Translations under genes and position numbers: made by a program
Part shown: positions 30,418-39,231 of the stretch, piece after piece
Position numbering within the stretch: the first letter of the stretch is position 1
How the letters are laid out: each line of letters opens with the position of its first letter
Notes under the pieces: model-generated
Told to the model about the DNA's origin: nothing
The model's input: the letters and a program-made list of their open reading frames with translations, nothing else
The model's database searches: none
Assembly (NCBI RefSeq): GCF_026262505.1
Contig: NC_067205.1
Span: 25,363,693-25,427,692, forward strand
Reading direction: 5' to 3'
Length of the DNA stretch: 64,000 nucleotides
DNA from: Trichomonas vaginalis G3
Lineage: Eukaryota > Parabasalia > Trichomonadida > Trichomonadidae

Positions 30418-30492
30418 ACCAACCGTCTGTATTCTGGCGGTTGGTATATTCTTCACAAAATGCTTGTTTTGAGGTCGAGCCACTTTTGGCTC
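30418..30492. other. Two successive hairpins
   Basis: ACCAACCG/CGGTTGGT (30,418-30,425 and 30,438-30,445) form an 8-bp stem. GAGCCA-CTTT-TGGCTC (30,477-30,492) forms a 6-bp stem. Possible structured or termination sequence; role unknown. Confidence 0.6.
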
Positions 30493-30674
30493 CACCGTAT
30501 TCTTTCAACCAAAACTCTTGAATTCAATAAAAATATATTTTAGGGTAGAAGGTTAGATCTAACCTGTTTTCTACCCTCATTTCTACCCTCGTGAATTTTC
30601 ATGAATTTCCTTAAGATAAAAAAAAATAAAGTTAGTTTTATTTAAAAAATATTTTTTATTTTTATTGTAAGAAC

Positions 30675-31589
30675 ATGTTAGCAACTACAGCACCAAACTC
30701 GTTAGTTATGAATCCAACATCTATGTTAGTAGAGATGAAAAGCTTCATTCCTTCTTCATATACTTTCGAAACAGAAATCCAGAAGATAAAGCAAGAACTT
30801 TTAACAAGTAATTTAGACTGTAGTGCGAAAGATGAAACAAATGAACAGTATCTTTATGAAATGCAGGACATTATTGACCATTTGCCTAAACTACCTGAAA
30901 TCCAACAACAAAAACTCACTATTCCTGAATTCGACGAAATTGAAGTCAAAGCAACTGACTCAGTAGAAATAAAGAAGTTCATACGAAAGGTAAATTATGA
31001 ATTCCTTGGTTTTCATTGCAACCATAAGGTTATGGACAAAGATTGCGACATGTTATATAAGAACATCTCTGACATATATAAATCTGGGGAGTTTAAGACA
31101 TACGACAACTTTGTTTCGTTAGTTGCTGAATGTGTATGGCAGATAAGAGATAAAGATAGAAGAGGTAAGGTATGGAATGAACAGATAAGACCCGCTATGT
31201 TTGAGATGAAGAGAGCAATTGACGCTTTAGTTGTTTTAGCAGGTAAGGTTTCAGAATATAACGCAAAAATGAACCCGCAATGTTCAAAATGTAAAGCAGC
31301 AATGAGGAGATATAACTACTCCGTCAAAGAGATAGAAAGAATGAGAAACGACTATGCAGATTTAAAGAAAGAAGCAGAGAAACCAGCAGAAAATAAAATG
31401 GACATGTTAGCATTTCTGAACAAAAACTATCCAACAGCAGAAGATTTCCTTCTATCTGATGTCAAGAAGAAATATAAAGAAACTTTCGGCATAGTTAAAA
31501 CATTCGATATCCTCAGCGAAGAAATAGAAGCCACAAAACTGTTTAGAGTCTCACGAATTCATAACGTTTACCATGTAAAACGCTTATAA
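30675..31589 (+). CDS. 304-residue protein with CxxC, unknown function
   Basis: Soluble, largely helical, with an intact frame. A CSKC motif near residue 205 lies just before a coiled coil (about 210-245); two further Cys/His pairs lie near residue 115. This could be a small metal site but is not a standard zinc finger. No recognised family. It lies alone between inverted clusters of the dispersed block, which suggests a separate cassette carried by the element. Confidence 0.7.
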   Translation: MLATTAPNSLVMNPTSMLVEMKSFIPSSYTFETEIQKIKQELLTSNLDCSAKDETNEQYLYEMQDIIDHLPKLPEIQQQKLTIPEFDEIEVKATDSVEIKKFIRKVNYEFLGFHCNHKVMDKDCDMLYKNISDIYKSGEFKTYDNFVSLVAECVWQIRDKDRRGKVWNEQIRPAMFEMKRAIDALVVLAGKVSEYNAKMNPQCSKCKAAMRRYNYSVKEIERMRNDYADLKKEAEKPAENKMDMLAFLNKNYPTAEDFLLSDVKKKYKETFGIVKTFDILSEEIEATKLFRVSRIHNVYHVKRL

Positions 31590-31595
31590 AATAAC

Positions 31596-32100
31596 TGGGG
31601 TAGAAAAGAGGTTAGAAAAGAGGTTAGATCTAACCTTCTACCCTAAACATTATTTTTGCTGAATTCTGTATGAAATTTCATGAGTTTTGTGTGTTTTAGA
31701 CCATGTTAGAAAAGAGGTTAGAAAAGAGGTTAGAAATGAGGTTAGATCTAACCTTCTACCCTAAAATATATTTTTATTGAATTCCGTATGAAATTTCATG
31801 AGTTTTGTGTGTTTTCTAACATGTTAGAAAAGAGGTTAGAAAACATGTTAAATCTAACATTCTAACATAAAATATATTTTTGTCTGATTTACGCTCATTA
31901 CGAAGAAGAAGTCTTGACAAAACATTTACGAAGAAGTCTTGACAAAACATGTACGATGAAATCATGACAAAACATTTACGAAGAAATCATGAAAATTCAT
32001 GAGGTTAGAAAACATGTTAGAAAACATGTTAGATCTAACATTCTACCCTAAAATATATTTTTACTGAATTCAGCAACAAAAATCATGAATTTCCTTAAGA
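31596..32100 (-). repeat. Dispersed palindromic blocks, reverse cluster
   Basis: Four blocks in reverse orientation (about 31,596, 31,700, 31,800 and 32,005). Two keep GGTTAGATCTAACC exactly; the last two drift to TAGATCTAACA- or AAATCTAACA-type forms. Between them, at 31,895-31,990, are ACGAAGAAGTCTTGACAAAACATTT units related to the 25-bp repeats at 44,490-44,950. Confidence 0.85.
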
Positions 32101-32162
32101 TAGAAAAAATAAAGTTAGTTTTTTTAAAAAAATATTTTTTTATTTTGTATGTAAGAACAGAA

Positions 32163-32774
32163 ATGACAAACACTGAGTTTGAAACAGTTAAAAAGATAGA
32201 CAATAACACTAAATTGGTTAGAATTGGTGATTTAAACGTAAGATACTCAAAGAAATACAACAAATATTCTTTGTCAGACATTTTATCTCCATCTGGAAAG
32301 AGACCGAAGGACTGGGTTAGAATTGCTTCTACTCAGAAAATTTTGACAAGAAATCCTGAGCTTATAATATCGGTAAGATTCTATGGAACTACAGCATATC
32401 TCATCGACAAAAGTCTTATACCAATAGTTTTGTTATGGTTAGACCCAGTTGTTGGATATAACTTCATAACATATGGTTCGTTCGACTCAGAACGTTGCAG
32501 TGAAGGCTTACTTTACATCGTTCAGAAACCGAAGGACTTCAATACAAAGAGATATAAGATAGGAAGAACAATAATATAACTCAAAGATATGACAGTATAG
32601 TCAATAGAGTTAAGGTTGTGTTTGTTAACGATATGAGAGCTGCTGAAACAGAACTACTTGAAAAGTTTGAGAAAATGTATGGTGCTCCCACGAAAGGTAA
32701 AGAAACGTTTTGAAGTAGATGAGATAGGTAAAGCTATAAAATTATTTGACGAAGTTGCTGAAAAATACATGTAA
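32163..32774 (+). pseudogene. KilA-N / T5orf172-type protein gene, looks broken
   Basis: The N-terminal 100 residues fit a KilA-N domain (DILSPSGKRPKDW, RFYGTTAYLIDKSL, then a WLDP segment). The C-terminal part has the LYIVQ...YKIGRT pattern and a later Glu-containing helix of the T5orf172/GIY-YIG-like domain. This fusion is common in large DNA viruses of protists. It looks broken. Confidence 0.72.
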
Positions 32775-33500
32775 AGCGTTTATTTTTTACGCTTGACTTC
32801 AGATGGCTCAGGTAGTTCCTAACTAGCTCATTTATCTCTATAAGGTAGATTGCCTCATCTGCTGGGTCTATGTCGGTCATTGTTTCAAGACAAGTCTTTT
32901 ACTTTTTCAAGACAAGTCTTTTACTTTTTCAAGACAAGTCTTTTACTTTTTCAAGACAAGTCTTTTACTTTTTCAAGACAAGTCTTTTACTTTTTCAAGA
33001 CAAGTCTTTTACTTTTTCAAGACAAGTCTTTGACTTTTTCAAGACAAGTCTTTGACTTTTTCAAGACAAGTCTTTGACTTTTTCAAGACAAGTCTTTTAC
33101 TTTTTCAAGACAAGTCTTTTACTTTTTCAAGACAAGTCTTTGACTTTTTCAAGACAAGTCTTTTACTTTTTCAAGACAAGTCTTTTACTTTTTCAAGACA
33201 AGTCTTTTACTTTTTCAAGACAAGTCTTTTACTTTTTCAAGACAAGTCTTTTACTTTTTCAAGACAAGTCTTTGACTTTTTCAAGACAAGTCTTTGACTT
33301 TTTCAAGAAATTTTTTGGTGTCAAGTTCTCAAATTTGAGAACAGTGGTCTTGATTTCAGACGATACCCGTACTTTTTCAAGACAAGTCTTTTACTTTTTC
33401 AAGACAAGTCTTTTACTTTTTCAAGACAAGTCTTTTACTTTTTCAAGACAAGTCTTTTACTTTTTCAAGACAAGTCTTTTACTTTTTCAAGACAATGTCC
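32734..33500. repeat. 22-bp iteron array with 18-bp palindromic core (element 2, second)
   Basis: Same unit as the first array: about 19 copies before the core and about 6 after. The core at about 33,303-33,370 holds the same palindrome GTTCTCAAATTTGAGAAC (33,325-33,342). The left flank (CTTGACTTCAGATGGCTCAG) matches the left flank of the element 1 array. A 48-codon minus-strand frame (32,734-32,880) begins at the left border, mirroring the short frame at the right border; neither is called as a gene. Some units carry TTTGAC for TTTTAC. Confidence 0.92.
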
Positions 33501-33528
33501 GACGTCAGTCAGTAAATTTTATCGTCCA

Positions 33529-33652
33529 ACCTTACAAATGTAAACTTATATAGTTCTATTTTCTTCACTAGGGTCTAACACCAAAGTAGCCTTACAAATG
33601 TAAACTTATATCGTTCTATTTTCTTCACTAGGGTCTAACACCAAAGTAACCT
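33529..33652. repeat. Two tandem repeats of about 60 bp
   Basis: Units starting CCTTACAAATGTAAACTTA and running to CACCAAAGTA, nearly identical. Each contains TTTACA/TGTAAA symmetry. No gene is seen. Confidence 0.85.
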
Positions 33653-33691
33653 ATGTACATGAAATTTCACTGCATAAAAGGAAAAAACCTG

Positions 33692-33763
33692 CGCGAATCG
33701 GGATTTGAACCGAGGTCTTCGACGCCTGTAGCGAGGTAGCCCATACCACTGAGCTATGAGCCG
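33692..33763 (-). tRNA. tRNA-like sequence, probably degenerate
   Basis: On the minus strand the A-box-like TAGCTCAGTGGTA and the B-box-like GGTTCAAATCC are both present at proper spacing, with a GCTC/GGGC D-stem that pairs (one G-U). The acceptor and anticodon stems pair poorly, so no anticodon is assigned. It could be a decayed tRNA or a tRNA-like promoter. It lies between an iteron array and the KilA-N gene. Confidence 0.4.
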
Positions 33764-33883
33764 CTTGCATATTTTTAAGTAAAATATAGTATATTTGTCA
33801 TATAGTGAAGGATGACCAAACTTAAAAAAAATAACGCTAATTTTTAAAAAAATATTTTTTTTATTTTGTATGTAAAGACAGAT

Positions 33884-34711
33884 ATGTCAACAACAGAGAA
33901 CACAACAACTGCTATCGTTCATGAAGCTATAAATGAAGAATATGAGTACATACAATATAACAAACAGTTACGTCTCATTCGTTCGGTCAAAGACGACATG
34001 TACCAAATGCAAAGTATTTTGAATGCTCTTCGTTCTACAAAGCAAGCACATCATTGGTTTGAAAACCAACAGACAAAAGAACTTTTAGAAGAATTTCCTC
34101 ATATGTTTGCTACCCGCGGAAAACCGCGGGTAGAGATTCCGTACGAAAATCGCAAGAATTTGGCTCCTGGTTTGAGAGGCTGGTATGTACATAGACTTCT
34201 TGTAAATGCTGTAGCAATGTGGGCTTCACCTCGTTACGCTTGTTATATTTTCATGATGTTAGATGAAATTCATAGACAAGAACGTGAAGAGATGGAAAAG
34301 AAACTTCAAGCAAAAGATGAAGTCATTGAAGCAAAAGACAAAAGCATTCAGAAAAGAATACCACGTTCGGTACCAAAAGGAAAGGAAAAGAACTATAAGT
34401 ATATGATTTATACTGAAGAGATGGAAAATGAAGAAGACAGAGATATGGTTATGTTGCATTTAGTCAGAAGAAACAACAAAAGCTTTTACGACCTTGCTAA
34501 GATTTACAAATCTGACAGAAATTGGTTCTATCGCGAAAACTTACCGATTTCAATGACACCGAATGAAGATGTGAAACAAATAGTTCAAGATACGTTACCT
34601 CAAACACACTATGATATGAAAGGTTGTACAATTCTTACCTTCAAAGAAGACTTACCGCTACTGAAGGAAAAAATAACAGAGTATTTTGACAACTTCAAAC
34701 AAGCAGAGTAA
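33884..34711 (+). CDS. KilA-N domain protein with DUF3627-like C-terminus
   Basis: 275 residues. A KilA-N domain spans about 50-135, with PRVEIPYENRKNLAPGLRGW and HRLLVNAVAMWASPRYA as its hallmark, followed by a short coiled coil (about 135-155). The C-terminal region (about 165-270) fits the DUF3627-type partner domain seen in poxvirus-like and protist-virus proteins. The first proper ATG is 33,884, after the T-rich leader. KilA-N domains bind DNA; regulation of element genes is a reasonable but unproven role. The 3' part recurs at the left edge of the window. Confidence 0.85.
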   Translation: MSTTENTTTAIVHEAINEEYEYIQYNKQLRLIRSVKDDMYQMQSILNALRSTKQAHHWFENQQTKELLEEFPHMFATRGKPRVEIPYENRKNLAPGLRGWYVHRLLVNAVAMWASPRYACYIFMMLDEIHRQEREEMEKKLQAKDEVIEAKDKSIQKRIPRSVPKGKEKNYKYMIYTEEMENEEDRDMVMLHLVRRNNKSFYDLAKIYKSDRNWFYRENLPISMTPNEDVKQIVQDTLPQTHYDMKGCTILTFKEDLPLLKEKITEYFDNFKQAE

Positions 34712-34726
34712 ATGAACCATTTATTT

Positions 34727-35599
34727 TTATTGACTTTTTACAATTTGAACTTTGTTCGCGTAGATATGAATTCTGAAAGAAGTATGAGGGTCTTGTATGA
34801 CTTTGTACTTCTCCCATAGTTCATGTCTGTCAAACTTACCTGCCATGGACTCTTTCATAAGTTCCATGAAATCGTCTTCGGACAATCCGGGGAAAAGTAT
34901 GATATCAGTAAGTATTCTCTTTACATCCTTACTTAAACTCTTGGCTGTCTGTACACAAATGACAACTGAGATGTTAAAGTGTCTGAGCTTCTTAAGAATT
35001 CGACACATATCTTGTTCTCTGTTCTTAAGCAAAGGATGAGAGGCGAAATCATCTAAGATAAGAAGACACCTATGAGGGTATGTCTTCCAATCGTAAGATT
35101 GCAATTTCTTCGAAATGTATTCTATCTCTTTCTGTTTGTTTCTGAAGTGTTTCTTCTCTAATATTCTCTGCATTTCCTCATTTGGGTCTTTAAACTTCGA
35201 ATTTATATACTCATTTATAGCATTGTACTTCAAAACTCTTCTTTGGTACTTCTTTATCCAATCTAACAACTCAGAGTCTTTTATACATACTAACTTAGAC
35301 TTCTTTATAATATCTTTGAACGAATTGACGGTTTGGTCAAATTGACCAGAAGTCGAACAAATAACAACTAACTCATAGAATGGGTTCTTCTCATCTAGTT
35401 CTTGTTGTTGTGCAGCCATTTTAAGATAAGTGAAAGTCTTACCCGACCCAGGTGGTGCGATTAGACCTGTTATACCATTCTGAGCAAATAAGAACTTTTC
35501 ATGTATAGGCTTTATCTGAGCATTTTCTAACTTCCTCTTGTTCTTCTTCAAAACATTCTCAAATTTCTTGTCAATGTCAGCAAACTTTTTTTCTAACAT
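34727..35599 (-). CDS. Packaging ATPase, FtsK/HerA (A32-like) type
   Basis: 290 residues from the preferred start. The P-loop APPGSGKT (48-55) and Walker B CLLILDDFA (about 178-186) are followed by an arginine-rich stretch and a QTAK segment typical of this virus packaging family. It moves DNA into preformed capsids using ATP, one of the hallmark genes of Polinton-like elements. The frame stays open to 35,701, but that would overlap the divergent gene; the ATG at 35,599 directly follows an A/T-rich leader. Confidence 0.88.
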   Translation of the reverse strand: MLEKKFADIDKKFENVLKKNKRKLENAQIKPIHEKFLFAQNGITGLIAPPGSGKTFTYLKMAAQQQELDEKNPFYELVVICSTSGQFDQTVNSFKDIIKKSKLVCIKDSELLDWIKKYQRRVLKYNAINEYINSKFKDPNEEMQRILEKKHFRNKQKEIEYISKKLQSYDWKTYPHRCLLILDDFASHPLLKNREQDMCRILKKLRHFNISVVICVQTAKSLSKDVKRILTDIILFPGLSEDDFMELMKESMAGKFDRHELWEKYKVIQDPHTSFRIHIYANKVQIVKSQ

Positions 35600-35635
35600 A
35601 TTTTTAGAAAAATTAAAATTTTTATCTTTTAGAAA
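35600..35635. promoter_or_regulatory. 36-bp two-way promoter (ATPase and Lys-rich gene)
   Basis: Near-symmetrical: TTTTTAGAAAAATTAAAATTTTT-type leaders point away on both strands. The sequence is preserved almost unchanged in element 1 at 1,930-1,965. Confidence 0.6.
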
Positions 35636-36109
35636 ATGTCTAGTGATTTCGCTATCTATATTCGAGACAAGCTTTTTGACTCTAAAACTTCTGTCGACCA
35701 TAAAATCTTACATAGTGTAAACAAGAAAGGTGAATTTGTTCTAAAGTTCTGTTTCTGGGAATATGACAAGAACCATAAAACATTACAAAGAGCAGTCTTA
35801 AAATTTGTCAATGACAGACTTGTTGACAGAGATGACGCCGATTGGAAAGATGAAGTCCAACAAAAGTTCTTAGAATGCAAAGAAGACACATGCGCTGTTC
35901 TTGAAGATGAAATAGAAAACAGAATAGATGAGCTATTAAAGGACAAAGAACTTTTACATAAATATGGTTGCGCCAAATTTGACATAACTCCACCAGAGAA
36001 GAAGAAGAAGAGAGAAAAGAAAGAAAAGAAAGAAAAGAAAGAAAAGAAAGTAGAAGAAGAGAAGAAAGAACCTGAACCAGTTCCAGAGAAAAAGAAATTT
36101 GACATGTAA
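35636..36109 (+). CDS. Conserved small protein with Lys/Glu-rich tail
   Basis: 157 residues: a folded-looking N-terminal 110, then an almost pure Lys/Glu stretch and a Pro/Glu end. The tail is longer than in element 1, through simple-sequence change. The basic/acidic tail could bind DNA or histones. Pairing with the packaging ATPase through a shared promoter hints at late expression, but that is inference. Confidence 0.72.
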   Translation: MSSDFAIYIRDKLFDSKTSVDHKILHSVNKKGEFVLKFCFWEYDKNHKTLQRAVLKFVNDRLVDRDDADWKDEVQQKFLECKEDTCAVLEDEIENRIDELLKDKELLHKYGCAKFDITPPEKKKKREKKEKKEKKEKKVEEEKKEPEPVPEKKKFDM

Positions 36110-36125
36110 AAATAAAATTTTATTT

Positions 36126-36545
36126 TTAGAACATTTCTGGGTCAATGTCAATGTTCTCTTCCTCTTTAGGAGCAAACACTGGCTTAGACTCTAAAATCTT
36201 TTTACCCAATTTACCTTGAACTTCAACTATCTTAGACTCATAATATTCATAGTCGTCTGCTTTCTTTGGTTCATAAGGTATAACAAGTTTGTATGCTTTA
36301 CCTTCTTCGAGTTTTGAGAACTTTCTGTCAAAATTTTCTTTGACTGCTAACAAACCTTCTATGTCTAAGTCTTCAAAAGTTGCACCACTTTTTCTAACAA
36401 CAGCAAACTTAACTGGTTCGATGTTCCAAACTTTGTCAAATGTAGACTTTTCAAAATTGTAGAAGTAAACATTCAAATAAGCGAATGGGTCTAGTTCTTC
36501 TTTAAGTCCTGACATGTACTTATTTACTGAGATGAATTTTGCCAT
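36126..36545 (-). CDS. Conserved 139-residue protein of unknown function
   Basis: Intact in both copies. Starts 40 bp downstream of the helicase stop on the same strand, with its own TTTTTATCCGATAGAAAAG leader. Mixed alpha/beta composition with an acidic C-terminal DIDPEMF. No recognised motif. An accessory replication protein, such as a single-strand binder, is one guess from size and position only. Confidence 0.72.
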   Translation of the reverse strand: MAKFISVNKYMSGLKEELDPFAYLNVYFYNFEKSTFDKVWNIEPVKFAVVRKSGATFEDLDIEGLLAVKENFDRKFSKLEEGKAYKLVIPYEPKKADDYEYYESKIVEVQGKLGKKILESKPVFAPKEEENIDIDPEMF

Positions 36546-36583
36546 CTTTTCTATCGGATAAAAATATATATTTTTTTTAAAAT

Positions 36584-37819
36584 TTACTCAGAAAAATTTT
36601 TCTTTGTATATACGCCGTTCTGAACATCTAAAAGATTTTTGACATTTGCCAAGAATGTTCGTTTAGAAGCTGCCATATAACCATATTCTTGACAATATTG
36701 TTTATATTCATCATATAATGACCTTTCATCTAATGACACAAAGTCAGTTTCATCTATGAACAGTTCATATACACTCTTGTTTGCTTCTAACAATGTTTGT
36801 CTCTCTTCGGTATGTGGAATTTGTCTTGGATTGAACTTAGAAATATCTAATGTCATAAAATATGAGAACAAGTGGTTGTAAAAGTCAGATGTCAAAGTTT
36901 CTGCTAAGTCGTCAAAATATTCTGTATCTTGCATATGAGAATCTGACGTTCTGACAACTACATATCTTCTGTCAGAACTTTCTAACTTCATCGGAACAGT
37001 ATTGTTTGAAACCATAATGAAGTTTGCAACATTTTCACAAACTCTTTGGTCTTTATATTTTCTTTCAACAACTCCAACTTTGTCTGTTATAAGACTCTTC
37101 AAAGCATCTGAGTTCAAAACTTTTGTTGTATCTATACTTTGAAGTTCATTGCAAACTATAAGTTTCATATTCTCAATTGAAGAGTTAAACTTGCCACAGA
37201 TGTTTTCTAAGTTTGTCATATTCGGATTCGAATAACCTTCTAACAGTTTGCACAAAATATCTGTAAAGAAAGTATTCTTACCAGTTCCTTGTTTTCCAAT
37301 TATAATGAGAGCAGTTTCATTTTTAGCACTTGGATGTTGTAAGATGTTTGCAAACCAACATAAGATATACTCATAGACTCTTTCGTTTCCATTGCATATA
37401 ATTTCTTTGACATGGTCTAACCAAGCTTCTATAATATTTTCTTTCCATTCTACTTGTTCATATTTATATCCAGTGAAGATAGAATAGAAGTTTGGAGAAG
37501 GTGTATAAAACTTTATACCACGAACTGAAAAATCTTCAAGTTTTGACAATAAGATATCCCAAGCATCTAACATCTTCATGCCAACTTGTACGACTTTTAT
37601 TTTCTTAAGTTTCTGTCTACATTCTTGTTCTGAAACTATTGTTGCTCTTGGTTTGTTAAAGACAACATCCCATTCTTTCATGACATAACATTCTGGGGCA
37701 GAGTCGACATAAATGACTAAACGTTTCAAATTCTCGACTGCTTTGTTATAGTCTCTAAATGGACACATATTTCTGAATGCTTGGAAGTCATAAAAATCTG
37801 AAACATCTATTCTGTACAT
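36584..37819 (-). CDS. SF3 (D5-like) replicative helicase
   Basis: 411 residues, frame intact. Walker A is GKQGTGKNT (175-183). The acidic LIVCNE segment (220-225) stands for Walker B, and NFIMVSNN (266-273) is the SF3 motif C with its sensor Asn, followed by the DRRYVVV arginine region. Superfamily 3 helicases form rings that unwind viral origins, usually next to a primase. The N-terminal 170 residues show no clear primase motifs. Element 3 has a homologue (53,664-55,255) with a primase-polymerase beside it. Confidence 0.88.
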   Translation of the reverse strand: MYRIDVSDFYDFQAFRNMCPFRDYNKAVENLKRLVIYVDSAPECYVMKEWDVVFNKPRATIVSEQECRQKLKKIKVVQVGMKMLDAWDILLSKLEDFSVRGIKFYTPSPNFYSIFTGYKYEQVEWKENIIEAWLDHVKEIICNGNERVYEYILCWFANILQHPSAKNETALIIIGKQGTGKNTFFTDILCKLLEGYSNPNMTNLENICGKFNSSIENMKLIVCNELQSIDTTKVLNSDALKSLITDKVGVVERKYKDQRVCENVANFIMVSNNTVPMKLESSDRRYVVVRTSDSHMQDTEYFDDLAETLTSDFYNHLFSYFMTLDISKFNPRQIPHTEERQTLLEANKSVYELFIDETDFVSLDERSLYDEYKQYCQEYGYMAASKRTFLANVKNLLDVQNGVYTKKNFSE

Positions 37820-37847
37820 TTTTATAAAAATAAAAAAAATATTTTTT

Positions 37848-38645
37848 TTATTCTTGACTTTGTTGTTGCATTTGTTGCATTTGTTGTTCTTGAGCTATTT
37901 GTTGTTGAAGTTGTTCTTGTAGTACAATACTTTCACCAGTTGCATCTTCCAATTCGAAACTTTCTGCCGTCATTGACAAATACATAGGACATAAAAGTTT
38001 TACAGGAACAAAGTTTGCGTCAACTAAGGTTAAGTTTATGTTTGCTAAAGTGTTTGAGTTTACTAAAGCTGAAAACTCTGCATTCGAATGAACAATAGGC
38101 AAACCAGCAGAGAATGTGTTATTTATACGCATAAGTATCTTTTGGTCATAATAGTTTCTGTCGACATTCGAATAACACTTTGAACCTAAGTTTGAAACAA
38201 TATATAAAATAGGTGTGCTTAAAGTCAATGGAACAGACATTCCTTGTATGACACCTTTTCCTGTTATAGGAAACTGTTGGTAGTAAAAACCAGATATAAG
38301 TTTTGTATTATAGCTCATATTGTTTATAGTAAACTCAGTCGGACATCCAAACATAATGAAACCTGCTCTAGTTGCAGCACATGTTACACTCGTCCTTAAA
38401 GTATTAAATAAGTCAACAAAACCTGTTGGTGGTATATCTGAGTAAGTATCTTCAAAGGAGTATTTTTTACCATTCACAACAATAAAGTCTTCTGGTGTCA
38501 AAAGAGCAAAACAGGCTTTAGTCGTCATTGTGTTTAAGGTTAGTTTACAATATCGTCCTTGAGGACTTTGTAAGTTTGTTGTTATAGAATTATATGACTC
38601 AGGGTTTTTAGTCGTAATAGTATAAACCATTGTGTCTTCTGCCAT
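37848..38645 (-). CDS. Candidate penton (minor capsid, single jelly-roll) protein
   Basis: 265 residues, frame intact. The body is rich in beta-type residues, with repeated Asn/Thr/Leu strands and a conserved-looking NLTLVDANFVPVKLL near residue 205, then a Gln-rich tail of about 30 residues. Size and position next to the capsid gene fit the vertex protein of Polinton-like elements. No single motif proves it; another structural protein is possible. Confidence 0.6.
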   Translation of the reverse strand: MAEDTMVYTITTKNPESYNSITTNLQSPQGRYCKLTLNTMTTKACFALLTPEDFIVVNGKKYSFEDTYSDIPPTGFVDLFNTLRTSVTCAATRAGFIMFGCPTEFTINNMSYNTKLISGFYYQQFPITGKGVIQGMSVPLTLSTPILYIVSNLGSKCYSNVDRNYYDQKILMRINNTFSAGLPIVHSNAEFSALVNSNTLANINLTLVDANFVPVKLLCPMYLSMTAESFELEDATGESIVLQEQLQQQIAQEQQMQQMQQQSQE

Positions 38646-38649
38646 TTAC

Positions 38650-39231
38650 TTAGCAAATAAATTTTAATGAAATGTTGTGGTCGTCAAATATTTTTATGAT
38701 GTCTGGGAAACTATACTTTAAGTTCAACGTTTCACCTCCTTTCATAACGTATATCTTGTCAATGACATTATATGAAACACCACAGCAAGCAATGTCGGGT
38801 TCTATTTCTTTGATGTTTATATCGTCTGCCTCTGTCAAAAGTTTCAATAGTTCTTTCAAAACTTCATGAGGTGCAATGACATATGAGTTCACTTTTACAG
38901 GGTTGTGTTCGACCAAGTTTAACATTATACCCAAAGCTTGACAAATCTTCTCCTGAGTTTTAAGTTTGTCTTTAAGTTGTTGGTAGTCGTTTCGAATATC
39001 TGCAACAGAACTTAAGTCTCTGCTAACTTCAGGATATGTTGGTTGTTCTTTTACAGGAACAATTGCTATACCATCTTCGTCTTCGTATGGTTTCCCCACT
39101 TCAACATCTCTTTCTTTGACATTGACAACAACACTTTGACTGTTTGTTTGAGTTGGTGAATTTAACTTCACATCTGCCATCGCCATTAAACCTTTTGAAA
39201 CACTTACGCTTCTATTTTTCGGAAATGACAT
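38650..39231 (-). CDS. Conserved CCG-motif protein
   Basis: 193 residues from the ATG at 39,231. The first 80 residues look disordered and Pro/Val-rich; the last 95 are folded and contain IACCGVSYNVIDKIYVMKGG. The same order of features, with SCCG at the matching place, occurs in element 3 at 60,569-61,268, so this is a core gene shared by two element families. The function is unknown; the paired Cys could bind metal or form disulfides. It starts 18 bp from the divergent gene at 39,250. Confidence 0.75.
   Translation of the reverse strand: MSFPKNRSVSVSKGLMAMADVKLNSPTQTNSQSVVVNVKERDVEVGKPYEDEDGIAIVPVKEQPTYPEVSRDLSSVADIRNDYQQLKDKLKTQEKICQALGIMLNLVEHNPVKVNSYVIAPHEVLKELLKLLTEADDINIKEIEPDIACCGVSYNVIDKIYVMKGGETLNLKYSFPDIIKIFDDHNISLKFIC

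Larger units (their letters stand above)
29446..30620 (+). repeat. Dispersed palindromic blocks, forward cluster, enclosing an iteron array
   Basis: Four blocks, at about 29,446, 30,233, 30,340 and 30,529. Each runs from AAAATATATTTTAGGGTAGA through GGTTAGATCTAACC, a perfect 14-bp palindrome, to a pyrimidine-rich TTCTACCCTC segment and usually GAATTTTCATGAATTTCC. The reverse-oriented cluster is at 31,596-32,100, so the gene at 30,675 sits inside a large imperfect inverted repeat. Confidence 0.88.

Noticed and set aside
30675-31589. Cysteine protease (adenain/Ulp1-like) expected in Maverick-type elements
   Set aside because: The CxxC protein lacks a recognisable His-Asp/Glu-Cys catalytic arrangement; no protease was identified elsewhere in element 2.
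29705-33500. Possible CRISPR arrays
   Set aside because: The 22-bp units follow each other directly with no unique spacers, no Cas genes are present and the organism is eukaryotic.
32850-33553. Further Phe/Ser/Gln repeat frames
   Set aside because: Same cause as the first array of element 2.
33866-33883. Earlier start for the KilA-N gene
   Set aside because: It would need a non-ATG start within the T-rich leader; the ATG at 33,884 is the first proper start.
35600-35701. Longer N-terminus for the packaging ATPase
   Set aside because: It would cover the two-way promoter and overlap the divergent gene; the ATG at 35,599 fits the leader pattern. The same holds at 1,930-2,031.
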